Below, piece after piece: positions 22,913 to 31,745 of a stretch of DNA of 52,267 nucleotides. The stretch's first letter is position 1. Every line of letters begins with the position of its first letter. The position numbers were made by a program, and so were the translations under genes. The stretch is taken from positions 1 through 52,267 of the IMG/VR virus record IMGVR_UViG_3300032053_000108; one strand, 5' to 3'. The notes under the pieces were generated by a model, which saw nothing but the letters and a program-made list of their open reading frames with translations, was not told the DNA's origin and made no database searches. The DNA is from a virus.

Positions 22913-23824
22913 ATGCCAGTTAATTCCATACCAGAAGCAGTTCAATTGCTCGTAGAGATTGAGCGGTATTTGACCACTTTACAATCATCAAGTCTTTCTG
23001 AGCAGTCGGCGGCTGGTCCTGCCTCTGATTTTAATACTTTAGTTGGCCTTTTGGCAACCGATCAGTGGCCTGCGGCTGTTCCTCCTGGTCTTATTTGTCA
23101 AGACACGGAAAGCGATAAGCTCGATAGGGCAACTTCCATTTTGGAAATAACCGTTGGGCAGGGTTTGACCAACCGTAAGTTGCTTGATTTCGGATGTGGG
23201 GAAGGCCATGTTTCTATCAAGGCATCAGAAATTGCTTCTAAGGTTGTGGGATATGATCTAGTTTCATCCGGCAATCAATCATGGGAGTCGGATAGTGACA
23301 AGTTGCTTTTGACAACTGATTTCTCCAAAGTTCAAGCAAATGCACCATTTGATTTTGTATTGCTTCACGACGTTCTTGACCACTCAGATTCTCCTGTGGA
23401 CTTGTTGAAGCAAGTTGCGACTGTCTGTGGACCATTGACGAGGGTGTATGTTCGTTGTCATCCTTTGACATCACGTCATGGCGGGCATCTTTACAATAAG
23501 CTGAACAAGGCATGGGCTGGGTTGATTTTCACTCCAAATGAACTAGCAACGATTGGTGTGGGTTCTATCGCAGAACCATATAAGGTAGATGCTCCTCAAA
23601 AGGTGTTGTTTCCTGTCAACACTTACAAACAGTGGTTTGCTGCCGCTGGTTTTTCCGTTGTTTCGGAGGATGCAACAGTAGGCGATGTGGAGAGGTTCTT
23701 CTCCGATACGCCAGCAGTTCGTGATAGATTGATTTCCATTTTTCAGCCATTTACACGAAATACAGAATTTCCATCTTGGCAGTTATCTCAGCAGTTTAAT
23801 GATTTCGTTATACGTTTAGGATAA
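22913..23824 (+). CDS. Class I SAM-dependent methyltransferase
   Basis: 303 residues, ATG preceded by AAGGAGAAA. A 75-residue helical N-terminal part precedes motif I LLDFGCGEGHVSIKA (about 92-106) and VVGYDLVS, then FDFVLLHDVLDH (post-I/motif II region). The C-terminal part is unlike common families and may recognise the sugar or lipid acceptor. Three bases separate it from the next glycosyltransferase gene. Probably methylates a glycan of the locus; the target is not visible. Confidence 0.8.
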   Translation: MPVNSIPEAVQLLVEIERYLTTLQSSSLSEQSAAGPASDFNTLVGLLATDQWPAAVPPGLICQDTESDKLDRATSILEITVGQGLTNRKLLDFGCGEGHVSIKASEIASKVVGYDLVSSGNQSWESDSDKLLLTTDFSKVQANAPFDFVLLHDVLDHSDSPVDLLKQVATVCGPLTRVYVRCHPLTSRHGGHLYNKLNKAWAGLIFTPNELATIGVGSIAEPYKVDAPQKVLFPVNTYKQWFAAAGFSVVSEDATVGDVERFFSDTPAVRDRLISIFQPFTRNTEFPSWQLSQQFNDFVIRLG

Positions 23825-23827
23825 CGA

Positions 23828-24670
23828 ATGTACAATGGCTACAAAGTAGTAGTTGCTACGCCCGCTGGCAGACAGAGATTTTTGGAAATCCTTTTGCGGC
23901 ATTCTTTGTGCAATCGTGACGTGATTGATCGTCACGATTTGTGGCTTAACACAACTGTTCCAAGCGATATTGATTTTATTCACAGGGCAGCAAGAGCTTA
24001 TCCTGATTATTTCAACATTGTCCATCCCATTGAACCTCTGGCCAACAGGCCAGTGGAGTCAATAGCTCAGTTTTACCGTAATTGCATTGATGAAGACACC
24101 ATATACATTAAACTTGATGATGATGTTTGCTACATCTGTCCTGACGCACTAAGACACTTGGTTGAGTTTAGGGTGGCGCACCCAGAAGCATTTCTCATTT
24201 ACCCAATTGTGATTTGCACCGGGATGGAATGGGTATTAGATGTTTTTCGTCCGGTTGCTCGATGGAAGCGATCATTTAAGAATTGCAACTTAGAACATAT
24301 TCGCCGTCATGTCGAGTTTCTGTCTGACCCTACAGCAGATCGTTATCTTTGTGAGCCATATCTGATACCATCAGACCTTAGTATAAGCATAAACTGCATT
24401 AGTTGGATGGGCAAGGACTTCGCATCTTTTGGTGGCAATGTCCCTGCTTGGCCGGTATATGATGAGGATTGGTTGACGCTGACAAAGACAAAAGAAATGG
24501 GCAGGCCCAATTACATAAATGGCTCTAGCGTCATGGTTCATTTCAGCTATACTCACGGCGGAACCATGAAATTCTTAGAAGACTTCACCGATTTACGTCA
24601 GAGGTATTTAGAACTAGCCCTAGAAATATGTCCCAAACTGCTCCCGGCTCAAATCAAATTTTTTGTATAG
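23828..24670 (+). CDS. GT-A type glycosyltransferase
   Basis: 280 residues; starts 3 nt after the methyltransferase stop. VVVATPAGRQRFLEILLRHS at the N-terminus and TIYIKLDDDVCYICPDALRH (about 92-110) with the metal-binding D-D-D are typical of the GT-A fold. VYDEDWLTLT near the C-terminus supplies the catalytic-type acidic patch. Inverting or retaining mechanism cannot be told. Overlaps the convergent carbamoyltransferase gene by 22 bp. Confidence 0.75.
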   Translation: MYNGYKVVVATPAGRQRFLEILLRHSLCNRDVIDRHDLWLNTTVPSDIDFIHRAARAYPDYFNIVHPIEPLANRPVESIAQFYRNCIDEDTIYIKLDDDVCYICPDALRHLVEFRVAHPEAFLIYPIVICTGMEWVLDVFRPVARWKRSFKNCNLEHIRRHVEFLSDPTADRYLCEPYLIPSDLSISINCISWMGKDFASFGGNVPAWPVYDEDWLTLTKTKEMGRPNYINGSSVMVHFSYTHGGTMKFLEDFTDLRQRYLELALEICPKLLPAQIKFFV

Positions 24671-26352
24671 AATTTATTTTCAATCGCCGCACAATCTAAT
24701 TTGGTGTCCATAACTAAGTTCAAAATTACTTGAATGTTATTGGCAATTGGTTTATTGCGATCATTAAGAGAAGTGTTGAGAAGTATAGGCACCCCTGTTT
24801 TTGCTTCTACGCTTTTCAATAATTTATACAACAATTGATTTTCATCTCTGCTAACAGTTTGCAATCTTGCTGTGTTATCAACATGCGTTACGGCTGGAAT
24901 GAGTGCTTGTTTATCGCTTTTGACAACAGGACATTCAAGCATATAAGGTTGTGGGTGGTCGATTTCAAACCAATCTTTCGCAGATTCTAATGTACAGATT
25001 GGCGCAAATGGTCGCCAAAATTCTCTATGTTTAACTTTTTCATTGATAACATCTTTCATCTTTGCTGGAGATGGCAAGCAGAATATGCTTCTGTTTCCAA
25101 GCGATCTTGGACCAATTTCGCTTCGTCCTTGCGCCCACGCAATAATTTTTCCAGCCATTAGCTTTTCAGTTGTTTTCTCTATCAATTCGTCTTCAGTTAA
25201 TTCAACTGCGTTCAATGATTTTGAATGAGATTCATTTTGTCCAAGTAAACTATCTCCAAGATAAGGTGTGTGATTTTTACGACCTTGAAAATCGTTCCCA
25301 AGAATATTGTGCCAATAATACAAACCAGCCCCGATAGACAATCCACTGTCTGAGCAAGCAGGTGGGATGTATAATTTTTCAATTGCTTTTTCTTGAATTA
25401 TTCTTGTGTTTGCTTGGCAGTTTAATGCACATCCTCCACTAAGACACATTTTGTCTTGCTCATAAATCGTTCCCAATTTCTTGACAGTTTCAACCATATA
25501 CAATTCAACTTCATCTTGAATTGTAGCCATTAAATCTTGCGCTGATTTTGATCGTGGGTCGTCAAAAGTCATAGTCATAGACATAGTAGACTTTAGAGTT
25601 TCGATTGTCGCTTTTGTTGTTGCCCAAACACCAAGCTCGTCATCATAACCAGATATATCATTTGGAAATAATACATCTCTAACATTTTTTCGCCAATGAT
25701 CTACCGGCTTGCCATACGAAGATAATCCCATTGCTTTGCCTGCGGCTCCTAATGGATCAAAGCCTAAAAATGGAAAAAGACGACCAAGACAACTGTATGT
25801 TATTCCAATATTGTTATAGGCAATGTCATCTTTGTTGTCCCAATTCGTATTTCCAAAATAAGTCAACTTGTTTTTTTCACCCAACCCATAAGCTGTATTT
25901 GTCGCAAAATCTCCACGACCATCTATTGCCAACAATGCACTTTGATTAAATGGACTTGTGTAATATGAATAAGCCATATGATTGACGTGATGTGTAACAG
26001 CAACAAATGTTCTTTTTCTTCCACGCCATATAGACGACCACATTGAATATGGCTGCGATAAACTCCTTTTGTACTGCATTCCTGTTACAATGTCTTTGAA
26101 CTCTGATTTAGACCAATCGCCGCCACTCCAAGGATACAATCCACCCATAACTATCGTTTGTATGTCTTCAATATTCCACCCAAGCCGATTCAGAACAATG
26201 TCTACTGATTCAGCGATTTCATTATTGAACGACGACCCACAAAAATGCTTTTTGTTATAGTATCTTTCAAGTTCAAAGTGCATAACAATTTCAGCACCAT
26301 CAAAAGCTGTAACGCTTGAATCATGACCGTTGTGAATCGAAATGTATTTCAT
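24649..26352 (-). CDS. NodU/CmcH-family carbamoyltransferase
   Basis: 567 residues, full length for the family. N-terminal Kae1-like ATPase fold: SIHNGHDSSVTAFDG, then VTHHVNHMAYSYYTSPF (the metal-binding His), ALLAIDGRGD, and CLSGGCALNCQANTRI. C-terminal YrdC-like/carbamoyltransferase part: AWAQGRSEIGPRSLGNRSIF, REFWRPFAPI, PILLNTSLNDRNKP. These enzymes use carbamoyl phosphate and ATP to O-carbamoylate a sugar, as in nodulation factors or aminoglycosides. In phages related genes decorate glycans or nucleotides. Its base composition is more AT-rich than its neighbours, a possible sign of acquisition. Overlaps the upstream gene by 4 bp. Confidence 0.9.
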   Translation of the reverse strand: MKYISIHNGHDSSVTAFDGAEIVMHFELERYYNKKHFCGSSFNNEIAESVDIVLNRLGWNIEDIQTIVMGGLYPWSGGDWSKSEFKDIVTGMQYKRSLSQPYSMWSSIWRGRKRTFVAVTHHVNHMAYSYYTSPFNQSALLAIDGRGDFATNTAYGLGEKNKLTYFGNTNWDNKDDIAYNNIGITYSCLGRLFPFLGFDPLGAAGKAMGLSSYGKPVDHWRKNVRDVLFPNDISGYDDELGVWATTKATIETLKSTMSMTMTFDDPRSKSAQDLMATIQDEVELYMVETVKKLGTIYEQDKMCLSGGCALNCQANTRIIQEKAIEKLYIPPACSDSGLSIGAGLYYWHNILGNDFQGRKNHTPYLGDSLLGQNESHSKSLNAVELTEDELIEKTTEKLMAGKIIAWAQGRSEIGPRSLGNRSIFCLPSPAKMKDVINEKVKHREFWRPFAPICTLESAKDWFEIDHPQPYMLECPVVKSDKQALIPAVTHVDNTARLQTVSRDENQLLYKLLKSVEAKTGVPILLNTSLNDRNKPIANNIQVILNLVMDTKLDCAAIENKFYTKNLI

Positions 26353-27143
26353 AAAAAGACCTTTTTGTTTTTTAGTTTATTGATGTTTTCCCAAACTATT
26401 TTAGCATAAGGTTCTGCCCACTTTAACTCACTCGGAACATATGGCGAAGCCTCATATCCTTCAAGAAGATCAAATATTTCTTCACTACATTTTTTACCAA
26501 AAGACCACATCTTTGTAGCACTTGCCGGGGAATGATTATAAGCGCTTAAAACATCATCAATCACATGCACATTAAGTTTTTTATCTTGAATTATTTCGTC
26601 TAATGTTCGATGATTTTCTAAAAAATCAGAGTGTTGAAAGTTGACTGCATTGTATCCTTTTTTCGTCAAGACGGCATTGTTTGAATATGCCCAACGTATA
26701 TTGTCTATTGGCTTGCTCGTAATTACGGTATTGTGTCTGAAAAATCCGAACGGCCAAATGATTACATCATCAAACGACTGTAGCTTTTTTTCTATAACTT
26801 CAAATATCTGAGGACACGCCCAATCATCATCATCCGTAATGTACAGTAAAAAAGAATCAGATTGATTGAGAACATCTTTTGTCTTTTCGTTGATGATCTT
26901 CGCATTGGGAACTTCGCCTAAATTCAACAGCGATACTTCTTTTAGTTTTTTCCTAAAATTGAAGTAATCGACGCCAAAACTCTTGTTCCATTTTTTGATA
27001 GAACTTATCAATTCTGGCATCCAGTCTTTCAATAAAGGTCGTGCATTTACATTTGCAGCAATAAAATCATCTATGGTCTTTATTTTATGCCAATCCAAAG
27101 ATGACCGAATATAAATGAATTTTTCTATTTCCAGCACGGGCAT
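26349..27143 (-). CDS. Putative GT-A glycosyltransferase
   Basis: 264 residues. LLYITDDDDWACPQIFEVIE at about 98-116 is the D-x-D-type metal site of a GT-A fold, and FIYIRSSLDWHKIKTIDDFI begins the protein. FGFFRHNTV and YNHSPASATKMWSFG are in the position of acceptor loops. AT-rich like the carbamoyltransferase downstream, with which it overlaps by 4 bp, so both were probably gained together. Family number not assignable by eye. Confidence 0.65.
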   Translation of the reverse strand: MPVLEIEKFIYIRSSLDWHKIKTIDDFIAANVNARPLLKDWMPELISSIKKWNKSFGVDYFNFRKKLKEVSLLNLGEVPNAKIINEKTKDVLNQSDSFLLYITDDDDWACPQIFEVIEKKLQSFDDVIIWPFGFFRHNTVITSKPIDNIRWAYSNNAVLTKKGYNAVNFQHSDFLENHRTLDEIIQDKKLNVHVIDDVLSAYNHSPASATKMWSFGKKCSEEIFDLLEGYEASPYVPSELKWAEPYAKIVWENINKLKNKKVFL

Positions 27144-27149
27144 TTCCTT

Positions 27150-27893
27150 TCACATCAATTGTTTGACGTTTAAGATGACTTCATCATTGAGATGAGCTAC
27201 GTTTTGTACGATCACGCAGCCATGATCTACTCCTACGTTCATGTGTCGTCGATACAAACCATGAATGACAGACTGTTCACAATTCCGAATAAGCGGACAA
27301 TATCTTTCGTCAACCTGAGTCCACAGCTTAACGGCAGCACATTCTGAAAAGAAATCTAAACAAAACTTTCGACGACCCATCCAAACGCCAGAGTTCAAAT
27401 AGCAGAATCGACCTGGAGACGCCGCCCGTTGATGCTGTTTGCATTCTCTGTAATATTGCACAGGCCATTCAGGATAAAAATCAATCTCCGCATTGAATAC
27501 CAAGTCCAAACCAAGATCAAGAAACCGCTCTAAACAAAGATTGGGATCGCCGAAGAATACAACATCAAAAGAATCCAAACCAATCACATATTCAGCCTCG
27601 ATTTCTTTCAATAGACCAACCACTAGCTCAAACTTTTTGAGATTGTTCCATTCATTGAGATCGCCGCCAATCTTGTAGTATTTAACGCCGTTGTGCCTCA
27701 AAGATTGTTCCACTAGAGAATCAGGAGCATTATTCCAAGTGATAATCGCCAGCCGAGAATCGAGGTTGTATTGTTTGCGTGATAATGTAGGCCAAAGGCG
27801 AAGAACATCTCTCCAAATGGCTGGCTTGGCGTGGTCAAATCCTGGGGCATGGATGATCTGTGGGTCGGAATGAGTGACCAAATTCTCAAGCAT
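27150..27893 (-). CDS. PLOD/GT25-like putative glycosyltransferase
   Basis: 247 residues from ATG 27893, chosen because the frame's upstream part lies inside the preceding gene. Key motifs: YYKIGGDLNEWNNLKKFE, YVIGLDSFDVVFFGDP (D-x-x-D metal site at about 110-118), LVFNAEIDFYPEW, YLNSGVWMGRRKFCLDF. This order matches the glycosyltransferase domain of procollagen lysyl hydroxylases and related bacterial enzymes. Six bases separate it from the downstream gene; it overlaps the upstream WbsX-like gene by 8 bp. Confidence 0.75.
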   Translation of the reverse strand: MLENLVTHSDPQIIHAPGFDHAKPAIWRDVLRLWPTLSRKQYNLDSRLAIITWNNAPDSLVEQSLRHNGVKYYKIGGDLNEWNNLKKFELVVGLLKEIEAEYVIGLDSFDVVFFGDPNLCLERFLDLGLDLVFNAEIDFYPEWPVQYYRECKQHQRAASPGRFCYLNSGVWMGRRKFCLDFFSECAAVKLWTQVDERYCPLIRNCEQSVIHGLYRRHMNVGVDHGCVIVQNVAHLNDEVILNVKQLM

Positions 27894-28926
27894 AGTATCT
27901 AACCTTCTTGGTGGCACGCCTGAATGCCTCAAGGTATCTGTATTCATATAAAGAATCTGGTTCTAAGCACGCTTGTTCGCCCCACTCATTCCAAGCGTTA
28001 ATGAATATGAATTCATCCTCTGATGCTCTGAAAATTTGCTTGCGCAAAGCAACCTCAAATGTTTCTGGTGTCCCGTTTATGTAGACGCACCCACGCAGAG
28101 GGCTTCGTGGGGAATTGTCAAATCCCACCATCATTCCTTTGAAGTGTCGATTGTGTATCTTGGTGTCGTTGAGCATCCTTTTCCAAGCAACACTCATTTC
28201 ACAAAAAGCTATATTTTCTTTCTCGTAAGAAATGGTGTCTGGGCGACGTAGGAAGTTGGGATAAAAGTCAAATGCCGCATCAACGTGTGGAACTATTGGA
28301 TAACATTCATCACGAGGAAATGGCCCAACAGTCATGATTATGAACATGCCGCCAAAGCCTTCTTCCTTGAGCCTCTTCTTCCAGTAAGCAAACCGCTGTG
28401 AATAGTTTGTGATTTGAGATATTCTGTAGATAACGAAAACTGGTTGGTCATCAACCTTGATATAATTAGGATGACGAAAAAATGGCAACAAATACTGCAA
28501 GTGTTGCTCCCATTCTTCTTCCTGACCATACATTTGAGGCTGAGTGATCTCTCCATTTCCACCGTTCATCCGTCTGGTCCAGGCTTCATTTGCCCAACTT
28601 AAACAAAAAGGCAAATCTGGTTGACCGTCTGCAATAGTCATTTCCAGAGTCTTTTGCATCAGCAACTTGCCATGAAACCAATAATGGTAATAGCAAAAGC
28701 CATAAACTCCATACTCTTTTGCGATCTCTGCTTGCTTTTGCCGCACGCTCCGATCTTCAAGACAATAATACCCTATGTCAGAATGAGGATATTTGAGGAC
28801 GTGGCCAGGGGCTAACACTTTGGCCTTTTCAAGACAAGTCCATTCTGTGAATCCCTTGCCCCACCAAAAATTGTTTTCCTCGAACTCATGAAATTGAGGC
28901 AGATACATGCAAATGGGCTTAATCAT
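27886..28926 (-). CDS. WbsX-like glycosyltransferase
   Basis: 346 residues, usual for the WbsX (Glyco_tran_WbsX) family. MIKPICMYLPQFHEFEENNF and WWGKGFTEWT at the N-terminus are diagnostic, followed by GFCYYHYWFHGKLLMQKTLE, WANEAWTRR, and at the end FIFINAWNEWGEQACLEPD. Found in O-antigen and polysaccharide loci. Transcribed divergently from the next gene with only 14 bp between the start codons, and no clear ribosome site. Heads a minus-strand run of four glycan genes (28926 down to 24649). Confidence 0.85.
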   Translation of the reverse strand: MIKPICMYLPQFHEFEENNFWWGKGFTEWTCLEKAKVLAPGHVLKYPHSDIGYYCLEDRSVRQKQAEIAKEYGVYGFCYYHYWFHGKLLMQKTLEMTIADGQPDLPFCLSWANEAWTRRMNGGNGEITQPQMYGQEEEWEQHLQYLLPFFRHPNYIKVDDQPVFVIYRISQITNYSQRFAYWKKRLKEEGFGGMFIIMTVGPFPRDECYPIVPHVDAAFDFYPNFLRRPDTISYEKENIAFCEMSVAWKRMLNDTKIHNRHFKGMMVGFDNSPRSPLRGCVYINGTPETFEVALRKQIFRASEDEFIFINAWNEWGEQACLEPDSLYEYRYLEAFRRATKKVRYYA

Positions 28927-28940
28927 ACTATGATTTAGTT

Positions 28941-29822
28941 ATGTTTCAGAGAAAAGTAAAAATTCATTGCCCCGCTGATTGGAGCCATCACAGACACGGA
29001 TGGAACTACGTTGTGAACTCATTAAAAGAAAACCTACACAATGATCTCGGTGTGGACTTCTTTACAAATGGCCTATATGCCAAAATGATCTCATCAAATG
29101 AATTTTACGAGAAGCCCTGGATAGGCATATTGCATCTTACTCCAAGTGATCCAGGAATGGGACACAACCTTGAAAACAACAAGGCATGGCATCGCAGTTT
29201 AGAACAATGTCATGGCTTGTATACCCTATCCAATCACGGTCGTAAATTCTTGGAAAAATACGTCAACTGCAAAGTCGAAAGATTGTACTACCCTGGAACT
29301 CCGGGTGGACCTCAATTCGACCCAATGCGTTACGAAGCCAATATGAATAAGAAAGTGTACTTTGTCGGACACTGGCTGAGAAGGTTCGAGCCTTTTTTTG
29401 AACTAAAAACAAATCATAAAAAAATAGCTGTTCGCTGTTCCGATACGCATATTCCGTCCAGCATTGACACAATTCAATATCTTCCACCTACCGATTACGA
29501 CAAGATATTCACAGACAATATTTTGTTTCTCTCTTTGCTTGATTCTTCGACAAACACAACAGTTCTTGAGTGCATCAAAAGCAGCACTCCGATTATTGTC
29601 AACAGGCTTCCAGCATTAGAAGAATATCTTGGCCGAGACTATCCTCTGTTTTACCAGGATTTACAAGAGGCTGAAAATGTTATTGATGACCACCACAGAA
29701 TTATCTCAGGACATGAATATCTACTTAGGATGGACAAGTCCCATCTAAACATAGATCGGTTCTTGAAAGACATTGCCGAATCTTCAATATATAGATCGCT
29801 AAAAATAACCAAGTTTTTATAG
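28941..29822 (+). CDS. Putative GT-B glycosyltransferase
   Basis: 293 residues; ATG 14 bp from the divergent WbsX-like gene. HGWNYVVNSLKENLH, then WIGILHLTPSDPG, and GLYTLSNHGRKFLEKYV form the N-domain; the C-domain has KKVYFVGHWLRRFEPFFEL and TNTTVLECIKSSTPIIVNRL with LPALEEYLG, the typical E-x(7)-E region of GT4/GT1-like enzymes. Likely transfers a sugar in the same pathway as the neighbouring enzymes. Confidence 0.7.
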   Translation: MFQRKVKIHCPADWSHHRHGWNYVVNSLKENLHNDLGVDFFTNGLYAKMISSNEFYEKPWIGILHLTPSDPGMGHNLENNKAWHRSLEQCHGLYTLSNHGRKFLEKYVNCKVERLYYPGTPGGPQFDPMRYEANMNKKVYFVGHWLRRFEPFFELKTNHKKIAVRCSDTHIPSSIDTIQYLPPTDYDKIFTDNILFLSLLDSSTNTTVLECIKSSTPIIVNRLPALEEYLGRDYPLFYQDLQEAENVIDDHHRIISGHEYLLRMDKSHLNIDRFLKDIAESSIYRSLKITKFL

Positions 29823-29823
29823 G

Positions 29824-30186
29824 ATGCTGATGTTTTCAAAAATAGCTGTTGGACTACTCTGCTCCGCATGTCTGCTGGTCGCAGGTGCCGCACCCATACC
29901 AAAAGGAATCAAAATGATCGAGAAAAATCAAGATAAAGAAACGACAACGAGTTTGATCGTTTACGCAAGTGACAACACAGTTGAGCAAAACACAATGCCA
30001 TCTCCAGACTTTGCTGACGCTAACTTATTGGACGTTCTGCGTGGCAAGGAATCTTTTGGATTCGAGGCTTTTGCAATTGTTACAACGGGAGACAAAACAT
30101 CATTCGTCTACATTGAAAACAATTGCACTGTCTGGGCAACGCCCTTGGAGTTCTTCAAGAACAAAGTAAAAATCAGCGAGCGATAA
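29824..30186 (+). CDS. Small exported protein
   Basis: 120 residues (ATG 29824 or 29830), starting 1 base after the glycosyltransferase stop. A signal peptide (KIAVGLLCSACLLVAGAAPI) with likely cleavage near AGA-AP, then about 95 residues with a beta-rich pattern (TTSLIVYASDNTVEQ, FEAFAIVTTGDKTSFVYI). The Cys in the signal is not in a standard lipobox. Function unknown; secreted to the periplasm by inference. Confidence 0.55.
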   Translation: MLMFSKIAVGLLCSACLLVAGAAPIPKGIKMIEKNQDKETTTSLIVYASDNTVEQNTMPSPDFADANLLDVLRGKESFGFEAFAIVTTGDKTSFVYIENNCTVWATPLEFFKNKVKISER

Positions 30187-30208
30187 TCCATACAAGGCAC
30201 ATTGGGAT

Positions 30209-30236
30209 ATTGGCAAGCGTCAAATCGCTTGCCAAT
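30209..30236. terminator. Hairpin between convergent genes
   Basis: ATTGGCAAGCG-TCAAAT-CGCTTGCCAAT: 11-bp stem, 6-nt loop, between the end of the exported protein gene and the stop of the minus-strand glycosyltransferase. The flanks are AT-rich but without a long T run, so termination is plausible, not certain. Confidence 0.55.
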
Positions 30237-30928
30237 TATAAAATGAACGGCTTCAACAGCAATCTCCAGTTCTTTCTTAGATTCCTGTTCGCTCCCTGAA
30301 AATGAACTCCGCATAATGAAATGTTTAGCGGGAAATCATATTCTGGAAAGTAATTAAGTATTGTCTCTGGTTCAATGATGATGTGCTGGTTCTGAAACAG
30401 CGAATAGGCAATCACCCCTTGGTCATCACACCACTCAATCCATGCTCGATCCACATCATTCTCACAGGCTTTCTTTATTTTACTGGCTAGATCGAAATGA
30501 GGAGGCATACCATAAAGTCCACTGTTTATTGCGTGCGGCTGAGGAACCAAGTGATCGTACCTGCCATACTTTCTAGCTCGACCTCTGAGCATCAGAGTGA
30601 AATCTGAATTCAAAAAATCATCAATTTCTTTGAACCTTCTGAATATGATGAGATCGTTGTCAATCACAATTTCGTGAGATTCTGGCCTCATTCGGGCCGG
30701 GTACATCTTCCACATTTCTCTCTGAGGAAGATATTCCATGTCTTCTGTGTGATGTTGTTGAAGCAGATCGGCATCTAAATTGCAGAGCTTGTTCTTTTCT
30801 ATATTGTTAAAGCAAACAACCCGATCTATATCGGGATAGCATTTTTTGAAAAGACGTATCGAATATTGAAGTATATCAAGCCCATCTTGGGAAACATCTC
30901 CAACCGTCCATCTGATTAAATTCTTCAT
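30236..30928 (-). CDS. GT8-like putative glycosyltransferase
   Basis: 230 residues. EIVIDNDLIIFRRFKEIDDF (about 86-105) has the D-x-D metal site, HAINSGLYGMPPHFDLASKI the acceptor loop, and CGVHFQGANRNLRKNW the C-terminal His of GT8-like enzymes. Shorter than most family members. Overlaps the upstream sulfotransferase-like gene by 4 bp. Confidence 0.7.
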   Translation of the reverse strand: MKNLIRWTVGDVSQDGLDILQYSIRLFKKCYPDIDRVVCFNNIEKNKLCNLDADLLQQHHTEDMEYLPQREMWKMYPARMRPESHEIVIDNDLIIFRRFKEIDDFLNSDFTLMLRGRARKYGRYDHLVPQPHAINSGLYGMPPHFDLASKIKKACENDVDRAWIEWCDDQGVIAYSLFQNQHIIIEPETILNYFPEYDFPLNISLCGVHFQGANRNLRKNWRLLLKPFIL

Positions 30929-31743
30929 TTCATGAGTTCCGTTAGGCTCTCTATGTAATCGTCACACTTCAAAAATGAAGAAGCGTCTTCTCTCGTTATG
31001 CGTGTTTCAATAATTCGATCTGTTAATGATTCAATATTGCCCAACCAAGATATTTGAACCAGATGCGATACAATCGACTCCCTGTCGCTGCTGGTTAAAA
31101 CATTGTAGTCAAGCACAGGTATCTGATGAATGCGAGCCTCTTTCAGCACTTTGTAGTAAGAAATAAGGTGTGCCGAAACTTGCTGCTTTTCGAGCGTGTC
31201 GGCATTGCTTTGAGCGTATTCCACGAATGGAATGATTTCTGGATCGAGCGAATTCTTATTGCTTATTAGGGAGAAATAAATGGCGTCATACCATGTTTTG
31301 CACGCCGTTCTCCTGTAGGCATTCTTCGAGAGACATGGCATACAGTATTTCAACTCCCGATAAAGTACAAAACACCTAAACACCTTGCAGTGGTTCGGCA
31401 TGTGGAACGCCGAATAATTCTCCTTGGTGAAGTTAAACTCGCTAAGTCTCCAGGTTTCATTCAATAAAAAATTATACTCTTCCCACGGCCTTATCTTAGC
31501 TATGTTCAAAGATGTAGAACTCAACTCACAACCGAACATGGTTGCCACTTTCATGGGGCAAAGATAGTTCGATATTGGATTGAAGTATTCTCTGTAATAT
31601 TTCAATTCTTGATTGTTTGCAGAGATGTTATCTGCAAGCCAATCTGTTCCTGAGTTGGGCAAGCCAATCAGCATGGTTGGCTTTCTTGTATTAGGCAAGC
31701 TAACCATGCTGATTGGCTTTGGTTTATTTTCAATCATGTCCAT
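30925..31743 (-). CDS. Sulfotransferase-like protein
   Basis: 272 residues from ATG 31743, chosen because the frame upstream lies inside the preceding gene. A P-loop TMLIGLPNSGTDWLADNI at about 23-40 resembles the PAPS-binding loop (P-x-S-G-T) of sulfotransferases. The rest is less conserved, with Cys-rich HMPNHCKVFRCFVL. A typical 3' PAPS motif is not clear, so the activity is tentative. The first 30 codons contain a 23-bp inverted repeat that yields two similar peptides, KPISMVSLPN and KPTMLIGLPN. Part of the glycan locus. Confidence 0.6.
   Translation of the reverse strand: MDMIENKPKPISMVSLPNTRKPTMLIGLPNSGTDWLADNISANNQELKYYREYFNPISNYLCPMKVATMFGCELSSTSLNIAKIRPWEEYNFLLNETWRLSEFNFTKENYSAFHMPNHCKVFRCFVLYRELKYCMPCLSKNAYRRTACKTWYDAIYFSLISNKNSLDPEIIPFVEYAQSNADTLEKQQVSAHLISYYKVLKEARIHQIPVLDYNVLTSSDRESIVSHLVQISWLGNIESLTDRIIETRITREDASSFLKCDDYIESLTELMK
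31661..31719. repeat. 23-bp inverted repeat inside the sulfotransferase-like gene
   Basis: Arms 31661-31683 and 31697-31719 are complementary with one mismatch, around a 13-nt loop. Each arm contains AGCATGGTTGGCTT or its complement. The repeat lies over the N-terminal codons and P-loop; it duplicates the peptide K-P-x-x-M-x-x-L-P-N. It would form a very stable mRNA hairpin near the start codon. Confidence 0.8.
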
Positions 31744-31745
31744 AC

